A DNA stretch of 64,000 bases from Carboxylicivirga sp. (GTDB lineage Bacteria > Bacteroidota > Bacteroidia > Bacteroidales > Marinilabiliaceae), in the NCBI GenBank assembly GCA_025210475.1, contig JAOARW010000085.1, positions 1 to 64,000 on the forward strand, given 5' to 3'. A program made the position numbers and the translations under genes. This document shows, piece by piece, positions 18,068 through 26,516 of this stretch; position 1 is the stretch's first letter; the number at the start of each line of letters is the position of its first letter. Under the pieces are notes generated by a model that was not told the origin of the DNA, searched no databases, and was given only the letters and a program-made list of their open reading frames with translations.

Positions 18068-18832
18068 ATGGAAAACACACTATATATTTTAGTTCTAGTT
18101 TTGGTTTTGATTTTTGGGTGTCAACCAAAAGTTTCACAAGAAAATAACCATAAGACATTTGGCCACGAAACAAAAGACAACAAAGAGTTTACGACTTGTA
18201 AAACCAATAATAAATTCACCAGTACCAATTTGGTTAGTAAAAGCAAGGTGATAAGAACATATGTTTCAGATCAGGAATGTCTCGACTATGATTTTCAGAC
18301 GAATCTGAAAAATGGATATCGATTGGATTATAGAGTCTATACAGAGTCCAATAAAAAGGATACTTTTCAAACCATCTTTTTAATGAAAGATACCATTGAA
18401 ATTAAAGAAATAACAGAGGAATCTAGTTACCAGACACTTCACAAAAACTTAGGGTATATTGGAGCTGATTTTGATAGTTCGTTTGTATTTGTTCAATCAT
18501 TTGGTTCAGGAAATCCTCACGTTTTTCAATTGATAGATAAGCACACTGGTTTGGATTTACTTCATGGTACTTGGGTTGATGTTGATGAAAAAGAACAAGT
18601 TCTATTGTACCTGGAAAATGAGCATGAAGATTCTGAGAAATTGATTGTTTATGATGTCAAAAATAATAACAAAACAATAATTGAAGATATCTATAAGTAT
18701 GAATCAAAATGCTTAGAATTTAGTCCAGGAGGTATTCGAGACTGCGTATCTATCGATTCAGTTTCTTCAAGTGAAATCATTATTGTAATTGAAAATGAAT
18801 CGAATGATCATAAAATAAAATGTAGTCGATAA
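18068..18832 (+). CDS. Lipoprotein of unknown function
   Basis: A 254-residue protein with a lipobox (LIFGC, Cys18) after a Leu/Val-rich signal. The mature part alternates Asn/Lys/Asp-rich loops with short strands (FVQSFGSGNPHVFQLIDKHTG, EQVLLYLENEHED), suggesting a beta-rich envelope protein. No family is recognised. The A/T-rich composition and its position between two family A repeats suggest accessory DNA. Confidence 0.6.
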   Translation: MENTLYILVLVLVLIFGCQPKVSQENNHKTFGHETKDNKEFTTCKTNNKFTSTNLVSKSKVIRTYVSDQECLDYDFQTNLKNGYRLDYRVYTESNKKDTFQTIFLMKDTIEIKEITEESSYQTLHKNLGYIGADFDSSFVFVQSFGSGNPHVFQLIDKHTGLDLLHGTWVDVDEKEQVLLYLENEHEDSEKLIVYDVKNNNKTIIEDIYKYESKCLEFSPGGIRDCVSIDSVSSSEIIIVIENESNDHKIKCSR

Positions 18833-18846
18833 TATAGATTCCTCTT

Positions 18847-18917
18847 ACTCCCGCGCGAATCCCTTCGCGTGGTATTAATAATAAAGTCACACGAACGGAT
18901 TCGTGCGACAGCGAGGG
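18847..18917 (+). repeat. Hairpin repeat (family A), copy 5
   Basis: CTCCCGCGCGAATCCCTTCG and CGTGG on the left, CACACGAACGGATTCGTGCG then ACAGCGAGGG on the right. Arms pair over about 28 positions with a spacer of about 15 bases. It begins 15 bases after the lipoprotein stop codon. Confidence 0.82.
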
Positions 18918-19047
18918 CATTTTAAAAGCCTGAGGATTCATAAACTTCTATCTTATCAGAAAATCATTTTTAGTGTTTGATTGTTTCAATAAGTAAAATG
19001 TATTGATCTATCAGTAATAAGTTTACATGGCTCAATTTGTTTCGGGC

Positions 19048-19055
19048 TAATTTTG
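19048..19055 (+). promoter_or_regulatory. Candidate -7 box of the SDR gene
   Basis: TAATTTTG matches TAnnTTTG and lies 23 bases before the ATG. An upstream TTTA at 19022 is too far for good spacing, so the -33 element is unresolved. Confidence 0.35.
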
Positions 19056-19077
19056 ATACAAACAAAAAAATAGAAAC

Positions 19078-19854
19078 ATGAAGAATATTGCATTAATAAC
19101 AGGAGCATCAACCGGAATAGGTAAAGAACTGGCCATTATTCATGCCGAAAAAGGTGGCGATTTGGTGGTTGTAGCCCGCAGTGAGGACAAACTGGTGACA
19201 CTGAAAAAGGAACTAGAAAATCAATTTGGCATTAGTGTAAAGGTTATTGCCAAAGACCTTACTGATTTAAATGCAGTTCAGGAGTTATACAATGAAGTTA
19301 AAAAGGAAGGCCTCGAAATTGAGTATTTGATTAATAATGCCGGTTTTGGTTCTTTGGGTAAATTTGCCGAGCAGAATTTAATGACTCATGTGAGTATGAT
19401 TAACCTGAACATTACCGCCCTAACGGCTTTATCGCACATGTTTTTACCCGATTTGATTCAGCGCAATAAAGGAAAGATTCTAAACGTATCTTCAACAGCC
19501 AGTTTTATGCCAGGACCATTGCAAGCCGTTTATTTTGCAACAAAAGCCTATGTTACATTCCTTAGTAACGCCCTGTCGGAAGAGTTAAAAGGCACAAATG
19601 TGACGGTTACCAACTTAATGCCCGGCGCAACAGAAACTGAATTTGGAGCCCGTTCCGGTATGGATAAAACAGCGGTATTTAAAAGCACCGTAAGTGCCAA
19701 AAGTGTTGCTCTGGATGGATACAATGGAATGTTAAAAGGTCAGTTGGATGTTATCTCAGGCCTGGGCACATCAGAAAAAATAATGATGAAGATGATTCCA
19801 TTCCTGCCCAAGAAAGTGGTACTTGGCCAGATTCGAAAAATGCAGGAGGTTTAG
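19078..19854 (+). CDS. Short-chain dehydrogenase/reductase
   Basis: A 258-residue classical SDR. The NAD(P) glycine motif TGASTGIG is at 8-15, NNAG follows, and the catalytic Ser lies in NVSSTASF with Tyr and Lys in VYFATKAY. It reduces or oxidises a carbonyl or alcohol substrate that the sequence does not reveal. Its base composition is closer to the housekeeping genes than to its A/T-rich neighbours. It is monocistronic and followed by family A repeats and a hairpin. Confidence 0.88.
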   Translation: MKNIALITGASTGIGKELAIIHAEKGGDLVVVARSEDKLVTLKKELENQFGISVKVIAKDLTDLNAVQELYNEVKKEGLEIEYLINNAGFGSLGKFAEQNLMTHVSMINLNITALTALSHMFLPDLIQRNKGKILNVSSTASFMPGPLQAVYFATKAYVTFLSNALSEELKGTNVTVTNLMPGATETEFGARSGMDKTAVFKSTVSAKSVALDGYNGMLKGQLDVISGLGTSEKIMMKMIPFLPKKVVLGQIRKMQEV

Positions 19855-19869
19855 ATCAATAAAATTCCA

Positions 19870-19890
19870 AAGCTCCCGCTCGAATCCCTT
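19870..19890 (+). repeat. Hairpin repeat (family A), left-arm fragment next to copy 6
   Basis: AGCTCCCGCTCGAATCCCTT is a left arm that stops abruptly where a complete copy begins at 19891. This looks like insertion of one copy into another or a partial duplication. Confidence 0.7.
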
Positions 19891-19960
19891 CCCCAGCTCC
19901 CGCGCGAATCCTTTCGCGTGGTATTTATATAAAGTCACACGAAGGGAATTGTGCGACAGC
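19891..19960 (+). repeat. Hairpin repeat (family A), copy 6
   Basis: This is a near-consensus copy: CCCCAGCTCCCGCGCGAATC on the left, CACACGAAGGGAATTGTGCG then ACAGC on the right. The right outer end lacks the AGGGG seen in copies 3 and 4. Confidence 0.82.
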
Positions 19961-19979
19961 CAACAGTAATAAAACTAAA

Positions 19980-20011
19980 AATCCGCCTTAACAATCATAT
20001 TGAGGCGGATT
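19980..20011. terminator. Hairpin terminator between SDR and small protein gene
   Basis: AATCCGCCTTAA pairs with TTGAGGCGGATT (12 bp, one G-U) around an 8-base loop. Flanks are A/T-rich; it can serve both convergent genes. Confidence 0.7.
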
Positions 20012-20034
20012 ATAATAAATAACAGATTAAATCA

Positions 20035-20229
20035 CTATAGGCAACAACTGCACCTTTTAATCATCCATTGCGGAAACTGATCGCTGGCATAGCTATACAA
20101 ATTATCTGTCGAATAAAACTCACCCAATAACAGGCAGCTATCAACTTTCGGCATTAGCATACAGCCCTTTTTGTGAAGCGTATGTTCGCCCGCATCTGAC
20201 TTTTTATAGTCAATGTAATAAATATTCAT
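20035..20229 (-). CDS. Small Cys-rich conserved protein
   Basis: A 64-residue soluble protein: MNIYYIDYKKSDAGEHTLHK start, then KGCMLMP, LLGEFYS and a C-terminal CSCC. Proteins of this length and layout (Y-x-D, H-x-x-GC-x-x-P, LGEF, terminal Cys cluster) recur in Bacteroidota genomes without an assigned role. It lies 3 bases after the Crp/Fnr gene on the same strand, so it is probably co-transcribed. The Cys residues might bind metal; this is speculation. Confidence 0.65.
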   Translation of the reverse strand: MNIYYIDYKKSDAGEHTLHKKGCMLMPKVDSCLLLGEFYSTDNLYSYASDQFPQWMIKRCSCCL

Positions 20230-20232
20230 AAC

Positions 20233-20877
20233 TTAACTGATTATACTTACTCGTTTAAGTCCTCTCAGGTTAATAATCTTAATGGTTTCTTTATCCATCT
20301 CGATGAGCTTCTCGCGCATAAAATCATTAAGCGAGCGGCTTACCGACTCTTTGGAGGTGCCAATCCAGCTGGCCATATCAGTACGTGAAATACGTATCGG
20401 AAAGTCATGCCCTTCGTTTACCTCAAACAATTCCATTTGCTTCACCAGAATATTGGCAGCACGTCCGCGCACCGTTTTCTGACTCATATCGATAATCGAG
20501 GTGCAGGTTTCTTTCATTTCAGTACAAGCTTTTTGAAGCATCGTAAAAGCCAGGTTACTATCGGTTTTAAAAGCTTCCTGCAAGCTGTTGTCAGATAATT
20601 CGCACAAAACGGAATTAACCATACACTCACAACCAGTTATTTCTGGCTCATTGGTAAATTGCGAGTAATAACCAACAATTTCACCTTCGCGCACCATTCG
20701 AACAATTTGCTTATTGCCTTTTGCCCCAACACTGTATAGTTTAACCAAACCTTTTTTTACGAGGTAGGCAGTTTTGGATTTGCTATTGGCATTATACACA
20801 ATCTCTCCCGTTTGAAAAATTGAGCATTTATCAAATGAACTGAATAACTGACCACCATTCTCCATCACTCTTTCCAT
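20233..20877 (-). CDS. Crp/Fnr-family transcriptional regulator
   Basis: The protein has 214 residues. The N-terminal cyclic-nucleotide-binding-like beta roll spans about 20-125 (GEIVYNANSKSKTAYLVKKGLVKLY). A long dimer helix follows, and then a winged helix with ISRTDMASWIGTSKESVSRSLNDF as the recognition part. The cyclic-nucleotide phosphate motif is not conserved, and no N-terminal Fnr cysteine cluster is seen, so the effector is unknown. The gene is followed by the 64-residue Cys-rich protein. Confidence 0.88.
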   Translation of the reverse strand: MERVMENGGQLFSSFDKCSIFQTGEIVYNANSKSKTAYLVKKGLVKLYSVGAKGNKQIVRMVREGEIVGYYSQFTNEPEITGCECMVNSVLCELSDNSLQEAFKTDSNLAFTMLQKACTEMKETCTSIIDMSQKTVRGRAANILVKQMELFEVNEGHDFPIRISRTDMASWIGTSKESVSRSLNDFMREKLIEMDKETIKIINLRGLKRVSIIS

Positions 20878-20920
20878 TTAATTTCATTTATGTAGATTGA
20901 ACAATTAAGGCTTCTTCAAT

Positions 20921-20942
20921 ACCAATGATTAAATCATTTGGT
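20921..20942. promoter_or_regulatory. Possible operator (imperfect palindrome) before the Crp/Fnr gene
   Basis: ACCAATGATTAAATCATTTG plus GT forms an imperfect dyad with TGATTAAATCA at its centre, similar in layout to Crp/Fnr sites (TTGAT-N4-ATCAA). It lies 44 bases upstream of the start codon. Autoregulation is an inference. Confidence 0.3.
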
Positions 20943-21060
20943 GTTTAAGAAAGAGGCACGATTAATCGCCAGATTGTACCTCTTAAACTTAAACCTTTTG
21001 TACATGTAAAGACACCTATCTTGTGAAAATGGGTGACAGTTATTGAGATAAAAGCACAAA

Positions 21061-21090
21061 AAAAAGAAAACCGGTGATGGTTTTCTTTTT
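21061..21090 (-). terminator. Terminator of tex
   Basis: AAAAAGAAAACC pairs perfectly with GGTTTTCTTTTT around a 6-base loop, with A-rich sequence further left giving a U tract on the minus strand. Confidence 0.8.
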
Positions 21091-21112
21091 CAATGGGAGG
21101 AACTTTTGTGTG

Positions 21113-23233
21113 TTATACATTCTTCATACTTAACTGAATGCGTTTTCTTACGCGATCAATTTCAAGTACTTTAACTTTTACTTGTTGCTGTAGTTTTACA
21201 ACGTCGTTGGGATCGCTGATGTAGCGATCGGCCAGTTGTGAAATGTGCACCAGACCATCCTGTTTAACACCAATATTCACAAATGCCCCAAAATTGGTAA
21301 TGTTGCTTACCAGGCCTGGCAATACCATTCCTTCGTGTAAATCATCAATGGAATAGATGCCTTCGGCAAACTCAAAGGTTTTAATCTCACTTCGCGGATC
21401 AAGTCCAGGCTTGTCCAGCTCTTTCATAATATCAGTAAGGGTAGGCAATCCAATTGTATCGCTCACATAGCTCTGGAGTTTCACCTGATCTCTTAATAGT
21501 TTATTGGCAATTAACTCATCTACTTTACAGCCAATGTCTGCCGCCATTTGTTTCACCACCTTATATGATTCCGGGTGAACAGCGGTATTGTCCAATGGAT
21601 TTTTGGCATTTCGTATGCGCAGGAAACCGGCTGCCTGCTCGTAGGCTTTGGCACCTAAGCGAGGTACTTTCTTAAGTTTTTCGCGCGATTCAAAAGGACC
21701 ATTTTCTGCCCGGTAGTTAACAATGTTTTGTGCCAATTGCGGCCCAAGACCCGACACATAGGTTAACAGGTGCTTACTGGCCGTATTAAGGTTAACGCCA
21801 ACGGCATTTACGCACGATTCAACTGTTGTGTCCAGCGATTTCTTTAACTGGCTTTGATCAACATCGTGCTGGTATTGGCCTACACCAATGGATTTGGGAT
21901 CGATCTTCACCAATTCGGCCAGGGGATCCATAAGGCGGCGACCAATAGACACAGCCCCACGCACCGTCACATCGTAATCGGGAAATTCCTCACGAGCCAC
22001 TTTACCGGCTGAGTATACCGATGCACCATCTTCGCTCACTACAAATATCTGTACCTTCTGCTTGAACTGAAGTCCTTTGGCAAAGGCTTCTGTTTCGCGC
22101 GAGGCCGTTCTATTACCAATGGCAATGGCTTCTATATTGTGCTTATCAACCAGCCGTGTGATGAGACTGGCCGATTTCTGATAGTCGTTTTGAGGCGGGT
22201 GAGGGTAGATGGTATTGTTTTCAATCAGGTTGCCCTGTGCATCGAGACACACGACTTTACAACCTGTTCGATATCCCGGATCTAAAGCCAACACGCGCTT
22301 TTGTCCCAGTGGCGATGCAAGCAATAATTGACGCAGGTTTTCGGTAAATACACGAATGGCTTCCGTATCCGATTTCTCGGTAAAGAGATTGGTGTATTCG
22401 GTTTCGATGGAGGGGGCCAGTAAACGCTTGTAAGCATCGGTAACCGCATTGGCCACCTGATCGGAGGCACTGGTGTTGCCCTTTACAAAAAAACGATCGA
22501 GGCGATGAACACACGATTCTGCTTCGGGTGCAACGGTGAGTTTTAAAAAACCTTCTTTTTCGCCCCGGCGCATGGCCATAAAACGGTGGGATGGGCACCT
22601 TTTTAATGGTTCGCTCCACTCAAAGTAATCTTTGTACTTAATGCCTTCCTCTTCTTTGCCCTTAACCACTTTAGAGCTGATAATCGCTTCTTTTTCGTAG
22701 ACAGAGCGCACAATCTCACGTCCTACCTGGTGCTCGTTTACCCACTCGGCAATAATGTCTCTGGCACCTTGCAAGGCTTCGTCTACATCAGCCACGCCAT
22801 CATTAACATACGAGGCTGCCCGACCTTCAATATCTCGCTCATACTGTTTCATCATGATTTTGGCAAGTGGCTCCAATCCTTTCTCTCGTGCTTTAACAGC
22901 CCGAGTTTTTCGTTTGGGCTTGTAGGGCAGATAGATATCCTCTAATTCGGTGGAATTATAAGTTTCTTTAATCTTTTTTTCCAGTTCGGGCGTTAGCTTA
23001 TCTTGCTCATCGATGGATTTCATGATGGTTTCTTTACGCTTCTCCAGCTCCTGAAGCTTGTCATATCTCTCTTTGATGGCTCCAACCTGCAGTTCATCGA
23101 GGCTGCCGGTCATCTCTTTTCGATAGCGGCTAATAAAAGGAATGGTTGCTCCTTCATCAAGCAAGGTAACTGTATTTTCTACACTTCTCAGTGGAAGCTG
23201 TAGTTCCTGGGATATTAATTGGGTTAATTGCAT
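21113..23233 (-). CDS. tex: Tex family RNA-binding transcription accessory protein
   Basis: A 706-residue protein; I chose the ATG at 23233 (MQLTQLISQ) over an upstream in-frame start at 23293. Domain order fits Tex: N-terminal helical region (LPLRSVENTVTLLDEGATIPFISRYRKE), YqgF/RNase H-like domain (VLALDPGYRTGCK), helix-hairpin-helix (LNTASKHLLTYVSGLGPQLAQNIV), and a C-terminal S1 domain (GMVLPGLVSNITNFGAFVNIGVKQDGLVHISQL). Tex binds RNA and contacts the transcription machinery. It is monocistronic. Confidence 0.93.
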   Translation of the reverse strand: MQLTQLISQELQLPLRSVENTVTLLDEGATIPFISRYRKEMTGSLDELQVGAIKERYDKLQELEKRKETIMKSIDEQDKLTPELEKKIKETYNSTELEDIYLPYKPKRKTRAVKAREKGLEPLAKIMMKQYERDIEGRAASYVNDGVADVDEALQGARDIIAEWVNEHQVGREIVRSVYEKEAIISSKVVKGKEEEGIKYKDYFEWSEPLKRCPSHRFMAMRRGEKEGFLKLTVAPEAESCVHRLDRFFVKGNTSASDQVANAVTDAYKRLLAPSIETEYTNLFTEKSDTEAIRVFTENLRQLLLASPLGQKRVLALDPGYRTGCKVVCLDAQGNLIENNTIYPHPPQNDYQKSASLITRLVDKHNIEAIAIGNRTASRETEAFAKGLQFKQKVQIFVVSEDGASVYSAGKVAREEFPDYDVTVRGAVSIGRRLMDPLAELVKIDPKSIGVGQYQHDVDQSQLKKSLDTTVESCVNAVGVNLNTASKHLLTYVSGLGPQLAQNIVNYRAENGPFESREKLKKVPRLGAKAYEQAAGFLRIRNAKNPLDNTAVHPESYKVVKQMAADIGCKVDELIANKLLRDQVKLQSYVSDTIGLPTLTDIMKELDKPGLDPRSEIKTFEFAEGIYSIDDLHEGMVLPGLVSNITNFGAFVNIGVKQDGLVHISQLADRYISDPNDVVKLQQQVKVKVLEIDRVRKRIQLSMKNV

Positions 23234-23293
23234 ATTATAGAATTGAGTAATACCAAAAATAAAACGGAGTTTTACGCTAAGATCACTAAGCAT

Positions 23294-23440
23294 TACACAG
23301 AGTGCGCTAAATATCGCTGTTTATTATGCAATACTCGGCGTTCTCAAAATGTGCCTTGAATTGCCGTTGCCTGGCTCAGACACATTTCAAGGCAGTATTG
23401 GCATTTTATTATCTTTCAGCAGAAAGCTGAATTATTTCCT
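23294..23440. other. Intergenic inverted repeats after the helicase gene
   Basis: TGCCTTGAA (23352-23360) and TTCAAGGCA (23386-23394), and the overlapping pair AAATGTG/CACATTT, form alternative hairpins, probably a terminator for the DEAD helicase. The loop contains CCTGGCTCAGA, the same core as the units of the array at 14206-14499. Confidence 0.5.
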
Positions 23441-24688
23441 TTATTTCTTTGGAGCCGGTTTTTTATTCTGAGGCTTACGCTTTTTTCCTCCTCCTTTTTT
23501 CGGACCTCCTTTTTTTCTTCGTCCTCTCTTTAATAGTTCTTCCGGATTATACTCAGGTGCTTCACCCAACTCCGGATTTAAAGGAATTTTGTAAACATCT
23601 TTCTCAATCAGACGCTCTATCTTATGGAATTCGAGTATTTCCTTGTCGTTAATCAGAGTAATGGCCACACCTTGTGTTTGAGCCCTGGCGGTTCGGCCTA
23701 CGCGGTGCACATAATCTTCGGCATCGCGTGGCACATCGAAGTTGATTACCAAATCAATTTTTTCAATATCAATACCACGGGCAATGATATCGGTAGCCAC
23801 CAGAATTTGAGTGTTACGGTTTTTAAAATCGCGTAGCACATTTTCTCGATCAGCCTGCTCCAGATCCGAGCTAATGGCTTTACTGTTGAAGCCGTTATTG
23901 TGCAACGATCGGGCGATTTCCTTTACCTTTTGCTTGGTTGATGAAAAGATAATAATACTTGGCAGATCCTTATCTTTCAAAAGCGAGTTAAGCAAAGGGA
24001 TTTTCTGGGTGTCGTAAACCATGTAAGCCGCCTGTAGAATTCCTTCGGCCGGTTTACTGATGGAGATGTTCACCTCTTCGGGTTCGATCAAAATGTTTTT
24101 GGCAAGTTCCCGTATTTTTGGTGGCATAGTGGCCGAAAACATCAATGTCTGACGTTCTTTGGGCAAATATTTAACAACCTGCATAATGTCGTCGAAAAAG
24201 CCCATGTCGAGCATGCGGTCGGCTTCATCGAGGATTAGATGCTGCAAAGTGTCCATGTTTACATAGCCCATGGTCAGGTGCTGAATTAATCGCCCCGGTG
24301 TGGCAATCACAATATCAGCTCCGGTAGTCAAGGCATTTTTCTGGCGGTTCCATTCGCCCGAATCATTACCTCCGTATATAGCTGTTGATGATACATCAAG
24401 AAAATACCCAAAACCTTCCATTTGCTGGTCAATCTGAATGGCCAGCTCGCGGGTTGGAACAAGAATGAGAGCATTGATTTTATTCGAACCATTCTTAACC
24501 AATTTATCAAGAACGGGCAGGAGGTAAGCTGCTGTTTTTCCGGTACCTGTTTGCGCACAGGCAATTAAATCCTTGTTGTCTTTTATAACCGGAATCGTTT
24601 TTGCCTGTACAGGCGTAGCTTCTTCAAAACGCATGGCATTCAGGCCATCCATTAACTCATCCGAAAATCCAAATTCTTTAAATTTCAA
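23441..24688 (-). CDS. DEAD-box RNA helicase, RhlE-like
   Basis: A 415-residue ATP-dependent RNA helicase. Motifs in order: Q motif (FEEATPVQ), AQTGTGKT, PTRELA, TPGR, DEAD, SAT, and HRVGRTAR. The C-terminal tail (about 385-415) is Lys/Gly/Arg-rich and likely binds RNA. No ATG is available; the frame opens at TTG 24688 after an in-frame TAG, and the resulting N-terminus (MKFKEFGFSDELMDGL) is what the family requires. Roles in RNA structure remodelling or ribosome biogenesis are inferred. Confidence 0.94.
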   Translation of the reverse strand: MKFKEFGFSDELMDGLNAMRFEEATPVQAKTIPVIKDNKDLIACAQTGTGKTAAYLLPVLDKLVKNGSNKINALILVPTRELAIQIDQQMEGFGYFLDVSSTAIYGGNDSGEWNRQKNALTTGADIVIATPGRLIQHLTMGYVNMDTLQHLILDEADRMLDMGFFDDIMQVVKYLPKERQTLMFSATMPPKIRELAKNILIEPEEVNISISKPAEGILQAAYMVYDTQKIPLLNSLLKDKDLPSIIIFSSTKQKVKEIARSLHNNGFNSKAISSDLEQADRENVLRDFKNRNTQILVATDIIARGIDIEKIDLVINFDVPRDAEDYVHRVGRTARAQTQGVAITLINDKEILEFHKIERLIEKDVYKIPLNPELGEAPEYNPEELLKRGRRKKGGPKKGGGKKRKPQNKKPAPKK

Positions 24689-24704
24689 AGTATTTCTTTT
24701 ATCA

Positions 24705-25895
24705 TTATTCTACATAAACAACCAGTCCTTTCAGGTATTCGCCTTCAGGGTGGTAAATGTCAACCGGATGGTCGGCAGGTTGTGTTAATTGCTGCAGGAT
24801 TCGGACCTTACGGCCGGCTCTGGCAGCTGCTGAAAACACCATGGTTCTGAATTGCTCTTTGGAAATAACCTGCGAGCACGAAAAAGTAAACAATACACCC
24901 CCCGGACGAATCTGCTCCATGGCTTTGATGTTCAGTCGACGATAGCCTTGAAGTGCATTCTTTACCACATTCACATGCTTGGCAAATGCTGGTGGGTCAA
25001 GGATGATAAGGTCGTATTTGTTTTTTATCTTATTCAGGTATTTGAAAGCATCAACGGCAAAGGCTTCGTGGCGTTTGTCGCCCGGGAAATTTAATTCCAC
25101 ATTTTCGTTGGTAATCTGTATGGCCCGTTCCGAGCTGTCAACCGAATGAACCAACTTGGCACCACCGCGCATGGCATAAAAAGAGAATCCACCGGTGTAA
25201 CAAAACATATTAAGAACTTCCCGGTTTTTACTGTAATGTTCAATCAAAGAGCGATTCTCGCGTTGGTCAACAAAAAAGCCTGTTTTCTGGCCTCTTTCCC
25301 AATCCACTTTAAATTTCAAGCCATTTTCAAGGGCTTCTTTTTCCGAGCTTTTGCCAAAGATATAGCCGTTAACCGCTTCAATATCGGCTTTGTAAGGCAT
25401 AGTGCCTTCCGATTTGTTGAAAATGGATTGCAGCGAATCGCCTAAAACTTCCTGCAATGCTTTGGCGATGGTATCTTTTTGCAGGTACATGCCCACGGTG
25501 TGCATTTGCACAACCGCTGTCCCGCTATAGAAATCGATGATCAATCCCGGCAGGTAATCACCTTCACCATGAACCAGGCGAAAAGCATTCGTTTCCTTAT
25601 TGTCGATCAGTCCCACAGACTTGCGCAGGTCGTATGCTTTTTGAATTCTGTTTTTCCAGAAAGAGTAATCAATTTCTTCCTGCTTAAAACTTAAGATACG
25701 AACAGCAATTGATCCGATGATGTAATGACCAATGGCTAAAAAATTATCCTGACTATCTAAAACTTCAACAATATCACCTTCAATAAGCTCAGGTCCTTTT
25801 ACTCCTTTTACAGCACCGGAAAAAACCCAGGGATGAAAGCGGTTCAGGCTTTGCTCTTTTCCTGGTTTTAACACTAATTGGGAACGTTCTGTCAT
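24705..25895 (-). CDS. Class I rRNA large-subunit methyltransferase, RlmI-like
   Basis: A 396-residue protein with an N-terminal PUA domain (LVLKPGKEQSLNRFHPWVFSGAV, 6-28), a central EEHP-like domain and a Rossmann methyltransferase core: NMFCYTGGFSFYA, LIILDPPAF, and FSCSQ near the active site. E. coli RlmI makes 5-methylcytosine at position 1962 of 23S rRNA, and the domain order is the same. The stop lies 16 bases before the DEAD-helicase start. Confidence 0.88.
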   Translation of the reverse strand: MTERSQLVLKPGKEQSLNRFHPWVFSGAVKGVKGPELIEGDIVEVLDSQDNFLAIGHYIIGSIAVRILSFKQEEIDYSFWKNRIQKAYDLRKSVGLIDNKETNAFRLVHGEGDYLPGLIIDFYSGTAVVQMHTVGMYLQKDTIAKALQEVLGDSLQSIFNKSEGTMPYKADIEAVNGYIFGKSSEKEALENGLKFKVDWERGQKTGFFVDQRENRSLIEHYSKNREVLNMFCYTGGFSFYAMRGGAKLVHSVDSSERAIQITNENVELNFPGDKRHEAFAVDAFKYLNKIKNKYDLIILDPPAFAKHVNVVKNALQGYRRLNIKAMEQIRPGGVLFTFSCSQVISKEQFRTMVFSAAARAGRKVRILQQLTQPADHPVDIYHPEGEYLKGLVVYVE

Positions 25896-25904
25896 TAATT
25901 TCTA

Positions 25905-26501
25905 TTATAAAGTTTGAGCTTTACACTCTGGAAATTCTTCCGTTAGTTTATTGTATAATTCGATGGCAACCCACGCATCGGTAGCGGCATATAAAACTTG
26001 TCCTTCACTTAGGCGAGGTGCTTCCCAGTTAGAGAGGCGTTGCCTTTTACTGACTCTGAAATTTAGTACCAATCCGGCCAGTTTCTTCAGGCTGGTATCT
26101 TCTATGCCAACCTTTTTCACATGATCCTGGATTTCGATAAATCCGCCGTGCGAAAACTCACTAAGCCGGTTTAGGCCTTTGATGTCGTCGCGGATACCTA
26201 CACCCACTTTTTTTATCTCGGGATTCGATAAAAGGCGAATTAATGCCGGATGCAATCCTGTTTTATTTAAGCGAAACAAATAAGCTTTTACAGGGGTTGA
26301 GAATTGCAGTAATGAAACCAGGTTAATTTTTCCTTTTTGAAAAGAAGGTTTCGTTTCGGTATCGAATCCTATGTGTTCGTGTTGTTCTAGTTCGCTAACC
26401 AATTGTTCGATGCAATCTGTGTCTTCAACAACATCAACTTTTCCGTCGAAGTGCTGAAGTGGCAGCTGACTTAGTTCTTCTTTTGTAATGGTTTTCTCCA
26501 T
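25905..26501 (-). CDS. DEDDy 3'-5' exonuclease domain protein
   Basis: A 198-residue single-domain exonuclease of the RNase D/WRN type. ExoI motif GFDTET supplies Asp and Glu, the ExoII region is KVGVGIRDDIKGL, and ExoIII YAATDAWVAIELY shows the Y-x3-D of the DEDDy class. There is no HRDC or helicase domain. It lies 9 bases upstream of the RlmI-like gene and 15 bases downstream of the DUF5063 gene, so a three- or four-gene operon is likely. The substrate is unknown. Confidence 0.87.
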   Translation of the reverse strand: MEKTITKEELSQLPLQHFDGKVDVVEDTDCIEQLVSELEQHEHIGFDTETKPSFQKGKINLVSLLQFSTPVKAYLFRLNKTGLHPALIRLLSNPEIKKVGVGIRDDIKGLNRLSEFSHGGFIEIQDHVKKVGIEDTSLKKLAGLVLNFRVSKRQRLSNWEAPRLSEGQVLYAATDAWVAIELYNKLTEEFPECKAQTL

Positions 26502-26516
26502 TTATTCAATAGGGGT

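Noticed and set aside
11184..20035. Integrated element or prophage
   Set aside because: No integrase, transposase, phage or conjugation gene is seen, and there is no attachment-site-like direct repeat at the edges.
21113..23293. Extended N-terminus of Tex
   Set aside because: The extra 20 residues upstream of MQLTQL do not look like protein sequence of the family; the ATG at 23233 gives the usual length.
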